This document shows positions 1 to 7,119 of a stretch of DNA of 11,831 nt, piece by piece. Location of the stretch: positions 1 to 11,831 of the forward strand of contig CAXBQM010000037.1 of assembly GCA_963978235.1 (NCBI GenBank), in the 5' to 3' direction. The translations under genes and the position numbers were made by a program. This DNA is from UBA7398 sp963978235. GTDB taxonomy: Bacteria > Actinomycetota > Actinomycetes > Nanopelagicales > Nanopelagicaceae. Each line of letters starts with the position of its first letter. Within the stretch, counting starts at the first letter, position 1. The notes under the pieces are model-generated. The model searched no databases. It was not told where the DNA came from and saw only the letters and a list, made by a program, of their open reading frames with translations.

Positions 1-11
1 TTTCCGAGTAA

Positions 12-36
12 GCCCCCGTCCCTTGGACGTTGGGGC
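12..36. terminator. GC-rich hairpin upstream of mfd, possible terminator of the preceding gene
   Basis: Bases 12-16 (GCCCC) pair with 32-36 (GGGGC) and bases 17-21 (CGTCC) pair with 25-29 (GGACG). This leaves a 3-nt loop at 22-24 and a TT bulge at 30-31, so the stem has ten pairs. A TAA at 9-11 immediately precedes it and could be the stop of the gene to the left, in which case the hairpin sits where a terminator would be. There is no T-run after it, so intrinsic termination is uncertain. It might instead be an mRNA 3'-end stabiliser or a leader structure of mfd. The other two forward frames stop at 41-43 (TGA) and 52-54 (TAG), so the end of the left-hand gene cannot be fixed. Confidence 0.45.
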
Positions 37-63
37 CAATTGACGTTGGGCTAGAGGAAGAGT

Positions 64-69
64 GGAGGG
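64..69 (+). promoter_or_regulatory. Shine-Dalgarno of mfd
   Basis: GGAGGG lies four bases before the ATG at 74. This favours the ATG over an in-frame GTG at 62, whose own purine-rich stretch (AGAGGA, 53-58) is only three bases away. The choice changes the protein by four residues only. Confidence 0.55.
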
Positions 70-73
70 CGAA

Positions 74-3000
74 ATGAGAGCACTCAATGAAGTTCTTGGG
101 CTATCTAAAGTTTTCCTCGAACACGATCGAGTAGTTGCTACGCCTGCGCTCAACTCATTCCTTATTTCTTCGCTCCACGAAAAATCACCACTTTTGGTAG
201 TAACCCATTCAAGTCGACGAGCTGAAGAGTTAGTGCAAGAAGTTATTGAAAGTGTGCCAGCAAAAAACGTATTCCTCTTTCCTGCTTGGGAAACTTTGCC
301 GCACGAGAAATTAAGTCCAAAGAGCGACACGGTAGCGCAACGGTTGCGCACGCTTATTTCCCTTCAGCCGCGGTTAGATCCGGAGGCATCATCCGGATAT
401 CCAATCGTGATTGCGCCAGTCAGAGCGTTTGTCCAACCCATTAACTCTCAATTTTCCCAGCAAGAAATTCTCACGTTAGCAATCGGTGATGAAATTTCAC
501 TTGAAGTTCTGACGAATTATCTTGTTGTGAACGCGTATTCACGGACAGATCTGGTCGAAAAGCGCGGCGAATTTGCAGTGCGCGGCGGAATTGTGGATCT
601 CTTCTTGCCATTAATGGAACACCCGATTCGCTTGGAATTCTTTGGCGATGAGATAGAAGAGATGCGCTATTTCGCAGTATCAGATCAACGAACTTTTGAA
701 CCTGTCGTCGGTGCAATCGACATTCTTCCTTGTCGAGAATTATTAATTACCGACGAAGTAAAAAATCTGGCAACAGAACTTTCGAATAAATTTCCCGAAC
801 TGCGGGAGATGTGTGGCCGGATTGCCGATGGAATATATGTGGAAGGCATGGAGTCACTCTCTGCAGTGTTAACTCAATCTCAACCACTCATGTCATTTCT
901 TCCTCCAACAACTCGAATTGTTCTGATGGATGATGAGCGAATTCGGTTACGTTCGATTGATTTAATTAAAACTGCAGAAGAATTTCTGGAAGCAGCGTGG
1001 TCTAGTGCGGCAAATGGCGGTACAACTCCATTACCGCTCCATGATGAATTAGCAAAGAGTTCGTATGCACCATTGGAATCGGCTCTCGAAGGTCATCAGA
1101 AAATTTCTATCAATACTTTCGGTGACGAAAGTTCCTTCTTTATCGACGATTTTCTTCCGCTTGAGTCCTATCGATCAAAGCATGACCAACTTTTCTCGGA
1201 CATTCGCCGCTGGATTCATTCTGACTTTTTAGTCATTGTGAGTGCCCATAGCCGCGGACTGAAAGAACGCATGAGAGATTTATTGAGCGAGGCAGATATC
1301 CCAGTGCGGGACCATGAAGAACTTTTGAGTATTCCGGTTCGAGGCACAGTTGCTGTCACTACATCAGCCATTGAGCATGGATTTATCAATGAGAAATTAA
1401 AAATAGTTTTCGTTACTGACCACGATATTTCCGGAGTGTCTTCGAGCCAACAAGAGCGAATGCCTTCCAGGCGGAAGAAAGCAATTGATCCACTTGAATT
1501 AAAGCGCGGGGACTATGTTGTCCATGAACACCATGGCGTCGGTAAATACGTTGAACTTGTTGAACGAACGATTGCTGGCGCAACGCGGGAATACCTCGTC
1601 ATCGAATATGCCCCGTCAAAACGTGGCCAACCTGGCGATCGTATTTATGTACCGACTGATGCGCTGGAACAAGTAACTCGATACGTAGGCGGCGAAGCGC
1701 CAGCAATTCATCGCATCGGTGGCGCAGATTGGATTAAAGCAAAATCGCGAGCGAAGAAAGCAGTAAAAGAGATCGCTGGTGAATTGATTCGTTTATACGC
1801 GGCTCGAACAAGCGCGCCAGGTTTTGCATTCTCACCGGATACTCCATGGCAACGAGAGTTAGAAGATGCATTTTCATATGTTGAAACCATCGATCAACTG
1901 TCGACGATTGAAGAAGTTAAACGAGATATGGAACGACCATATCCAATGGACCGTTTAGTGTGCGGTGATGTTGGCTATGGGAAAACTGAAATTGCAATCC
2001 GTGCCGCATTTAAGGCGGTACAAGATGGTAAACAAGTTGCAGTTCTCGTTCCGACAACACTCTTAGTGCAACAACACCTCGCTACGTTCACCGGGCGCTA
2101 TACCGGTTTTCCAATCAAAGTTGCAGGTTTATCTCGATTTAATACTGCAAAAGAGAATAAAGAAATTTTGAGTGGGCTAGCAAGTGGTGCAATCGACATT
2201 GTTATTGGCACACATCGATTGCTCTCTCAGGATGTGGTGATGAGAGATTTGGGATTAATCATTGTTGATGAAGAACAACGCTTTGGTGTCGAGCATAAAG
2301 AAGCGCTGAAAAAGATGCGGACAACTGTCGATGTGCTTGCGATGTCGGCAACACCAATTCCTCGAACCTTAGAAATGGCGGTTACAGGAATTCGCGAGAT
2401 GTCGACCATCACAACGCCACCAGAAGAGCGACATCCAGTGCTTACCTATGTTGGACCCTTCGATGATAAACAAGTGACAGCAGCAATCCATCGCGAATTA
2501 TTAAGAGATGGCCAAGTTTTCTATATTCACAACCGCGTGGAAAGTATTGATACAGCGGCAGCGCGACTTCGTACTTTGGTCCCAGAAGCAAAAATTGCGA
2601 TCGCACATGGACAAATGGCAGAGAACGTTCTCGAAGATGTAATTCTCGCTTTTTGGAATCGACAATTTGATATTTTGGTCTGCACGACAATTGTTGAAAA
2701 TGGCATCGATGTTCCCAATGCAAATACGTTGATTGTGGAACGGGCTGATCTATTTGGCTTATCGCAACTTCATCAAATTCGTGGTCGAGTTGGTCGAAGT
2801 CGGGAACGAGCGTATGCATACTTTCTCTACCCCGGCGATAAACCATTAACAGAACTTGCACTAGATCGTTTAACAACAATTTCGACTCATACCGAGTTGG
2901 GTTCAGGAATGCAGGTCGCGCTTAAAGATCTTGAAATTCGTGGCGCTGGAAATTTATTAGGTGGTGAGCAGAGCGGGCATATTGCAGATGTGGGTTTTGA

Positions 3001-3595
3001 TCTCTACATGCGAATGGTTGGTGAAGCGGTCGCTGAATATAAGAGTGGTTACTTCGATGACGTGAAACCACAGATTGATTGCCGAGTGGAAATTCCCGTA
3101 ACTGCTCACCTCTCACCTGACTATGTAACAGGAGAGCGGATTCGATTAGATATTTATCGACGGCTTGCAGATTCACGCTCGGTATCCGATATTGAATCAA
3201 TTCGCGAAGAACTTGTTGATCGATTCGGTGAACTTCCTATTCCTTCACAGACTCTGCTTCATGTTGCTCAACTCCGTGTTCGAGCAAAAGAGTTGGGAAT
3301 TTCCGAGGTGGTATTACAGGGTAATTTCTTGCGAGTTGCTGAAATTGAACTTAAGGATTCAGCGCAATTACGAATACAACGACTTTATCCAGGCTCGCAA
3401 ATCAAAGCAGCATCAAAGAACGTACTCATTGCGCGGCCAAAGGTTTTTCTTGAGGGGTTAATTTCCGCAAATGACGCTTCAGATGTAGACCGTGAAGAGG
3501 ATTCGGAGAAAGCGGAGGGAATAAGGAATACTGCCCTCATTACCTGGACGCTCAACGTCCTCGATGACATAACTGGGAAAGTGAGAAGTTCGTGA
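74..3595 (+). CDS. mfd: Transcription-repair coupling factor Mfd
   Basis: Mfd is a DNA translocase that removes RNA polymerase stalled at lesions and recruits UvrA for nucleotide excision repair. The protein has 1173 residues from the chosen ATG, or 1177 from the GTG at 62. The UvrB-like N-terminal module is seen in FPAWETLPHEKLSP near residue 74 and RGEFAVRGGIVDLF near 160-175. The RNA-polymerase-interacting (CarD-like) domain begins at KRGDYVVHEHHGVGKY, 477-492. The RecG-like motor has Walker A GDVGYGKTE (631-639, Lys637), the DEEQ box (732-735), SATPIPRT (758-765) and HQIRGRVGR (900-908). A TRCF C-terminal domain follows, with a charged tail. E. coli Mfd has 1148 residues, so this is full length. 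The GTG of the next gene overlaps its TGA, implying translational coupling. Identity is certain; only the start is open. Confidence 0.97.
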   Translation: MRALNEVLGLSKVFLEHDRVVATPALNSFLISSLHEKSPLLVVTHSSRRAEELVQEVIESVPAKNVFLFPAWETLPHEKLSPKSDTVAQRLRTLISLQPRLDPEASSGYPIVIAPVRAFVQPINSQFSQQEILTLAIGDEISLEVLTNYLVVNAYSRTDLVEKRGEFAVRGGIVDLFLPLMEHPIRLEFFGDEIEEMRYFAVSDQRTFEPVVGAIDILPCRELLITDEVKNLATELSNKFPELREMCGRIADGIYVEGMESLSAVLTQSQPLMSFLPPTTRIVLMDDERIRLRSIDLIKTAEEFLEAAWSSAANGGTTPLPLHDELAKSSYAPLESALEGHQKISINTFGDESSFFIDDFLPLESYRSKHDQLFSDIRRWIHSDFLVIVSAHSRGLKERMRDLLSEADIPVRDHEELLSIPVRGTVAVTTSAIEHGFINEKLKIVFVTDHDISGVSSSQQERMPSRRKKAIDPLELKRGDYVVHEHHGVGKYVELVERTIAGATREYLVIEYAPSKRGQPGDRIYVPTDALEQVTRYVGGEAPAIHRIGGADWIKAKSRAKKAVKEIAGELIRLYAARTSAPGFAFSPDTPWQRELEDAFSYVETIDQLSTIEEVKRDMERPYPMDRLVCGDVGYGKTEIAIRAAFKAVQDGKQVAVLVPTTLLVQQHLATFTGRYTGFPIKVAGLSRFNTAKENKEILSGLASGAIDIVIGTHRLLSQDVVMRDLGLIIVDEEQRFGVEHKEALKKMRTTVDVLAMSATPIPRTLEMAVTGIREMSTITTPPEERHPVLTYVGPFDDKQVTAAIHRELLRDGQVFYIHNRVESIDTAAARLRTLVPEAKIAIAHGQMAENVLEDVILAFWNRQFDILVCTTIVENGIDVPNANTLIVERADLFGLSQLHQIRGRVGRSRERAYAYFLYPGDKPLTELALDRLTTISTHTELGSGMQVALKDLEIRGAGNLLGGEQSGHIADVGFDLYMRMVGEAVAEYKSGYFDDVKPQIDCRVEIPVTAHLSPDYVTGERIRLDIYRRLADSRSVSDIESIREELVDRFGELPIPSQTLLHVAQLRVRAKELGISEVVLQGNFLRVAEIELKDSAQLRIQRLYPGSQIKAASKNVLIARPKVFLEGLISANDASDVDREEDSEKAEGIRNTALITWTLNVLDDITGKVRSS

Positions 3596-4191
3596 AGAAA
3601 CTACTAACAACGGTAACCGCGGGTTTAGCCGCACTTGTACTTGCTGCCTGTTCTCACATGAGTGCGGCTGCGACATATGGTTCTTCAGAAATCACATTGA
3701 AAGATGTTGAGGCGAGCGTCAACCAAGTTATGGCGGAGCGACAAGGCGTAGATACATCACAAATGCAATTAACAACCGGCGCAGATCTCACTCGTGGCCA
3801 ATTACAATTTTTGCTTACATCAGCGGTAATTGAGGAAGTGGCAAAAACCGAAAACATTTCTGTTTCCGCTTCAGATGTTGAAAAATATCGTGCAAGTATT
3901 GTCAGCCAACTTGGTGGCGAAGAGAAGTTGAAATTAGTTTTGGTACAAGCAGCAATTGCAAGTAAAGATATTGAATTAGTCCTGCGACGAGATGTCATTG
4001 TCCAAAAACTTACTGATGCCATCGTTGCAACGGGAGTTGCACAAACCGATGCGGCGTCTGTCGTGCAAGAGGCGATATTGAGCACTGCTAAGAAATTGAA
4101 AATAACAGTGAATCCAAAGTATGGAACATGGAATGCAACGACCGGCATGATTGAAGATTCAAACGCTGCAGGAGATGCGGTTAATCCATAA
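3592..4191 (+). CDS. SurA N-terminal-domain-like secreted lipoprotein
   Basis: The 199-residue product starts with a lipoprotein signal: Lys2-Lys3, a hydrophobic stretch at 4-19 and the lipobox LAAC with Cys20 as the lipidated residue. It should therefore be anchored on the outer face of the cytoplasmic membrane. The mature part is helical and resembles the SurA N-terminal chaperone fold: a segment from ITLKDVEASVNQ, a helix around FLLTSAVIEEVAKTE, then VSASDVEKYR and later VLRRDVIVQKL. It ends in the NPKYGTWN box typical of actinobacterial members. No parvulin prolyl isomerase domain follows, so a holdase or chaperone-like role is more likely than isomerase activity. The GTG start overlaps the mfd stop as GTGA. 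A lipoprotein between mfd and mazG recurs in actinobacteria; its exact function is unknown. Confidence 0.85.
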   Translation: MKKLLTTVTAGLAALVLAACSHMSAAATYGSSEITLKDVEASVNQVMAERQGVDTSQMQLTTGADLTRGQLQFLLTSAVIEEVAKTENISVSASDVEKYRASIVSQLGGEEKLKLVLVQAAIASKDIELVLRRDVIVQKLTDAIVATGVAQTDAASVVQEAILSTAKKLKITVNPKYGTWNATTGMIEDSNAAGDAVNP

Positions 4192-4203
4192 CCATTAGCC
4201 AAC

Positions 4204-4860
4204 ATGCGATACCCGACTGAGCAATTACAGCGCTTAGCTGAGGTAATGGATCGTTTGCGATCACCGGGCGGTTGTCCTTGGGATGCTGAGCAAACCCATG
4301 AATCACTTCTGAAATATCTGCTCGAGGAAGCATATGAATATATTGAAGCTGTTGAGAGCGGCGATGCAGAAGCGATGAAAGAAGAGTTAGGCGACTTACT
4401 CTTGCAAGTTTATTTTCATGCCCGGATCGCCGAAGAGCGAAGTGATAAACCATTTTCAGTCGATGATGTTGCGCGCGTTGTCGCTGAAAAACTTATTCAT
4501 CGCCACCCCCACGTCTTTGGAGATACTCAGGTACAGACCAGTGAAGATGTGAAGCAGAATTGGGAAACCATCAAGAATGCGGAAAAATCTCGGACGTCGG
4601 TTATTGATGGCGTTCCACTGGGTCAACCCGCGTTACCGCTAGCCGCTAAATTAATTCATCGTGCCGCAAAGAATGGTGTCAAACTCCCACACTTTGATCT
4701 GCCAGAAAATCATGAAGGCACGATCACCGAAAAATTAGTCGGAGAAGCGTTAATGAATATTGTGGCGCTCGCTGAAAAAAATAATATTGATCCGGAATCC
4801 GCGCTACGAAGTGCAGCGCTGGCATATGCAGAAAAGTTGCGAAATTCTGCTCCTCAGTAA
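4204..4860 (+). CDS. mazG: MazG nucleoside triphosphate pyrophosphohydrolase
   Basis: MazG hydrolyses (d)NTPs to the monophosphate and pyrophosphate, which cleans damaged nucleotides from the pool. The family start is clear: GGCPWDAEQTHESL at 22-35, then the metal-binding EExxE (Glu41, Glu42, Glu45) and EExxD (Glu60, Glu61, Asp64), followed by KLIHRHPHVFGD (96-107) and NWETIKNAEK (119-128). The protein has 218 residues, against 263 in two-domain E. coli MazG. The second MazG half is reduced: the helix that would carry its EExxE is missing before EKLVGEALMNIV (from about 176), where Glu replaces the usual Asp. Only the first site looks catalytic. The ATG is the first possible start in the frame, because a stop at 4189-4191 precedes it. 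No Shine-Dalgarno is visible, so re-initiation after the lipoprotein gene is likely. Confidence 0.94.
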   Translation: MRYPTEQLQRLAEVMDRLRSPGGCPWDAEQTHESLLKYLLEEAYEYIEAVESGDAEAMKEELGDLLLQVYFHARIAEERSDKPFSVDDVARVVAEKLIHRHPHVFGDTQVQTSEDVKQNWETIKNAEKSRTSVIDGVPLGQPALPLAAKLIHRAAKNGVKLPHFDLPENHEGTITEKLVGEALMNIVALAEKNNIDPESALRSAALAYAEKLRNSAPQ

Positions 4861-4866
4861 TTACAA

Positions 4867-4878
4867 GGTAGACTTACC
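4867..4878 (+). promoter_or_regulatory. Probable eno promoter -10 region within a dyad GGTA-N4-TACC
   Basis: In the 46-bp gap before eno, TAGACT (4869-4874) fits the actinobacterial -10 pattern TAnnnT. It would start transcription near 4881, giving a leader of about 25 nt. The element lies inside a short inverted repeat, GGTA-GACT-TACC. Nearly the same 12-mer, with one base changed, precedes the tRNA at 8763-8774. No convincing -35 hexamer is visible 17 bases upstream, so this rests on the -10 and on the match between the two sites. Confidence 0.4.
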
Positions 4879-4896
4879 GAAACACTAAGTACAACT

Positions 4897-4900
4897 GGAG
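4897..4900 (+). promoter_or_regulatory. Shine-Dalgarno of eno
   Basis: GGAG lies six bases before the GTG at 4907 and fixes this start. No ATG lies nearby in the frame, and the product begins exactly where enolases do. Confidence 0.7.
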
Positions 4901-4906
4901 ATTCCT

Positions 4907-6184
4907 GTGGCAGCAATTGACATTATCGGCGCTCGCGAAATTCTTGATTCCCGTGGCAACCCAACGGTTGAGGTCGAAGTAATTCTCGATGATGGCACAG
5001 TAGGGCGAGCAGCAGTTCCAAGTGGCGCATCAACGGGAGCGTTTGAGGCGGCAGAACTTCGAGATGGTGGCGATCGTTATCTTGGAAAAGGTGTTGAAAA
5101 GGCAGTCGCGAATGTCATCGAAGAGATTGCTCCCGAAGTAGAAGGTTTAGAAGCGCAAGATCAGCGCATCATTGATGAAACGATGATTGCTCTTGATGGC
5201 ACTGCAAATAAATCTCGTTTAGGCGCTAATGCAATTCTTGGCGTTTCGTTAGCTGCTGCAAAAGCAGCAGCAGAGAGCGCAGATCTCTCATTCTTTAGAT
5301 ATATCGGTGGCCCCAACGCAGCTACTTTGCCAGTGCCGATGATGAACATTCTCAATGGCGGCGCACACGCTGATACCAATGTTGATATTCAAGAGTTTAT
5401 GATTGCACCGATTGGCGCAACAACATTTCGAGAATCACTTCGCTGGGGCGCTGAGATTTATCACAGTCTGAAATCAGTATTAAAGAAACGTGGCTTAGCG
5501 ACAAGTATTGGCGATGAAGGTGGCTTTGCCCCAAATTTAGATAGCAATAGCGCAGCCCTCGATCTCATCCTTGAAGCAATCGAAAAAGCTGGCTTTAAAG
5601 CCGGTACGGAAATAGCACTTGCGATGGATGTTGCCGCAACTGAATTCCATGAAGGCGGTAGTTACTCATTCGAAGGATCAAAACTTTCATCCGCTGAACT
5701 CATCAGTTACTACAAAGGGCTCGTTGCAAAATACCCGATAGTTTCTATCGAAGATCCACTCTCAGAAGATGATTGGGATGGTTGGAACGCAATGACAAGA
5801 GAGTTAGGTTCAAAAATTCAACTCGTGGGCGATGATCTTTTTGTTACCAATCCAACTCGACTCGCTCGAGGAATTGAAGCTCAGACCGCAAATGCGCTCT
5901 TAGTGAAAGTAAATCAAATCGGAACTCTCACCGAAACACTTGATGCCGTGTCGATGGCGCATCGCGCTGGTTATCGATCCATGATGAGCCATCGTTCGGG
6001 TGAAACCGAAGACACCACCATCGCAGATCTCGCTGTTGCAGCCGAGTGTGGACAGATAAAGACTGGCGCGCCAGCTCGAAGTGAGCGGGTAGCTAAATAC
6101 AACCAATTACTTCGTATCGAAGAGGAATTAGGCGATAGCGCTAAGTACGCAGGTCGCAGCGCTTTCCCTCGCTTCAAGTCATAA
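4907..6184 (+). CDS. eno: Enolase (phosphopyruvate hydratase)
   Basis: Enolase converts 2-phosphoglycerate to phosphoenolpyruvate in glycolysis and works in reverse in gluconeogenesis. The 425-residue length is normal. It opens with the signature GAREILDSRGNPTVEVEV. All catalytic residues are present: the acid/base pair Glu204 (GDEGGFAP) and Lys334 (LLVKVNQIG), His362 in SHRSGETEDT, and substrate-binding Lys385 (IKTGAPARSER). The Mg2+ ligands are Asp241 (AMDVA), Glu282 (SIEDP) and Asp309/Asp310 (VGDDLF). The protein is cytoplasmic and normally octameric or dimeric. The gene starts at GTG with its own ribosome site and probable promoter, which suits a highly expressed gene inside a longer cluster. 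It contains several TTA leucine codons, so TTA is not rare in this organism. Confidence 0.98.
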   Translation: MAAIDIIGAREILDSRGNPTVEVEVILDDGTVGRAAVPSGASTGAFEAAELRDGGDRYLGKGVEKAVANVIEEIAPEVEGLEAQDQRIIDETMIALDGTANKSRLGANAILGVSLAAAKAAAESADLSFFRYIGGPNAATLPVPMMNILNGGAHADTNVDIQEFMIAPIGATTFRESLRWGAEIYHSLKSVLKKRGLATSIGDEGGFAPNLDSNSAALDLILEAIEKAGFKAGTEIALAMDVAATEFHEGGSYSFEGSKLSSAELISYYKGLVAKYPIVSIEDPLSEDDWDGWNAMTRELGSKIQLVGDDLFVTNPTRLARGIEAQTANALLVKVNQIGTLTETLDAVSMAHRAGYRSMMSHRSGETEDTTIADLAVAAECGQIKTGAPARSERVAKYNQLLRIEEELGDSAKYAGRSAFPRFKS

Positions 6185-6191
6185 TTGGCAG

Positions 6192-6632
6192 GTGCGTAAA
6201 AGAATTCAACGAGCGCCGCAACTCCTTGTTTCGCGACTTGAAGAAGCGGGAATTTCTGGCCGAGTCTTTATCGTTCTGCTTGCGCTCTTTATTGCCGCTC
6301 TTACGTTAGCGCCACCGGTAAAGAATTACTTTGTACAGCGTGCCCAAATAAGTGCGTTACAAGCAAATGTCTCCGACAATGCACAACAACTTGCTGCGGC
6401 GCGTGCCGAATTAGAACAATGGAAAGATACTTCGTACATTAAAACACAAGCGAGAAAACGACTTCATTTTGTATTACCGGGAGAGCGCGAATACATCGTG
6501 ATTGGTGTAACTGGTGCAGCAGCCAATTCGCTTTCGACCGCAGCGCCAGTCTCTGAACAATTTCCACTAGGAATTCCGTGGTATTCCCGCGTGATCTCTT
6601 CAATTACTTCGGTGGGCGCTTCCGGTGGGTGA
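6192..6632 (+). CDS. FtsB/DivIC-family septum formation protein
   Basis: The 146-residue protein is a single-pass membrane protein with a short cytoplasmic N-terminus rich in Arg/Lys. A membrane helix spans about 24-41 (VFIVLLALFIAALTLA). A coiled-coil stretch at 46-79 follows (QISALQANV to AELEQWKD), then the family box SYIKTQARKRLHFVLPGERE at 81-100. FtsB/DivIC proteins link division-site proteins in the divisome, acting with FtsL and FtsQ/DivIB-type partners. The position just after eno is the usual place for this gene in actinobacteria and elsewhere. It starts at GTG seven bases after the eno stop, with no clear Shine-Dalgarno, so coupling to enolase translation is likely. The C-terminal tail after 105 is low-complexity Ala/Ser and not recognisable. 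Confidence 0.88.
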   Translation: MRKRIQRAPQLLVSRLEEAGISGRVFIVLLALFIAALTLAPPVKNYFVQRAQISALQANVSDNAQQLAAARAELEQWKDTSYIKTQARKRLHFVLPGEREYIVIGVTGAAANSLSTAAPVSEQFPLGIPWYSRVISSITSVGASGG

Positions 6633-7119
6633 GCGACCAACTGAGCGAGATTTATCTGTGATTGCTGATCAACTGCAGCGAGCACCGCGCGATGTCCATG
6701 CTATTGCTCATCGCTGTCCGTGTGGCAACCCAGATGTCGTTGAAACTCCACCGCGTCTTAGTGATGGTTCGCCATTTCCAACTTTTTATTACGCTACCTG
6801 TCCACGATTAACTGCGGCAATTTCAACGTTAGAGACAACTGGATTGATGGCAGAGATGACAGAACGGTTGGTAAAAGATCCAGAATTAGCTGGTGAATAT
6901 ATGGCCGCTCACATGGATTATTTAGCGGCGCGGGCGGCGTTAGGAATTGATGTGCCAGAAATTGCAGGAATTTCAGCGGGTGGAATGCCAGATCGAGTTA
7001 AGTGTCTTCATTCGCTCATCGCTCATTCACTGGCAGCGGGGGAAGGCGTTAATCCATTAGGTGATGAAGCGCTGAAGAGCCTTCCAGAATGGTGGCGCAA
7101 TGCGTGTAGCAGCGATTGA
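6625..7119 (+). CDS. DUF501 family protein
   Basis: This 164-residue protein belongs to an uncharacterised family found beside eno, divIC and ppx in actinobacteria. Family features are HRCPCGNPDVVETPPRLSDG (29-48), FPTFYYATCP (51-60) and the C-terminal block GMPDRVKCLHSLIAHSLAAG (120-139) followed by GVNPLGDEAL. Conserved-looking Cys31, Cys33, Cys59, Cys127 with His129 and His134 could form a metal site; that is my inference. There is no signal peptide or membrane helix, so it is probably cytoplasmic. The GTG start overlaps the divIC-like gene by 8 bp, and a later in-frame GTG at 6658 would cut the conserved N-terminus. The fixed neighbourhood hints at a link with Ppx/GppA or cell division, but the function is unknown. 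Confidence 0.85.
   Translation: MGERPTERDLSVIADQLQRAPRDVHAIAHRCPCGNPDVVETPPRLSDGSPFPTFYYATCPRLTAAISTLETTGLMAEMTERLVKDPELAGEYMAAHMDYLAARAALGIDVPEIAGISAGGMPDRVKCLHSLIAHSLAAGEGVNPLGDEALKSLPEWWRNACSSD

Noticed and set aside
40..45. TTGACG resembling a -35 box before mfd
   Set aside because: No -10-like hexamer lies 16-19 bases downstream, where the sequence is the purine-rich ribosome site and the start codon.
2442..2879. 145-codon open frame on the minus strand inside mfd
   Set aside because: It lies opposite strongly conserved helicase motifs, its translation shows no domain, and it has no ribosome site or promoter. It is a shadow of mfd.
3654..4205. 183-codon minus-strand open frame opposite the lipoprotein gene
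   Set aside because: The plus-strand product has a proper lipoprotein signal, family features and operon position. The antisense translation is rich in Ser/Ala/Thr with no recognisable fold and is a codon-bias shadow.
5252..5271. Perfect 8-bp stem with AAAA loop (GCTGCTGC / GCAGCAGC) inside eno
   Set aside because: It encodes the alanine-rich AAAKAAA stretch of a conserved enolase helix. Symmetric GCN codons explain it without a regulatory role.
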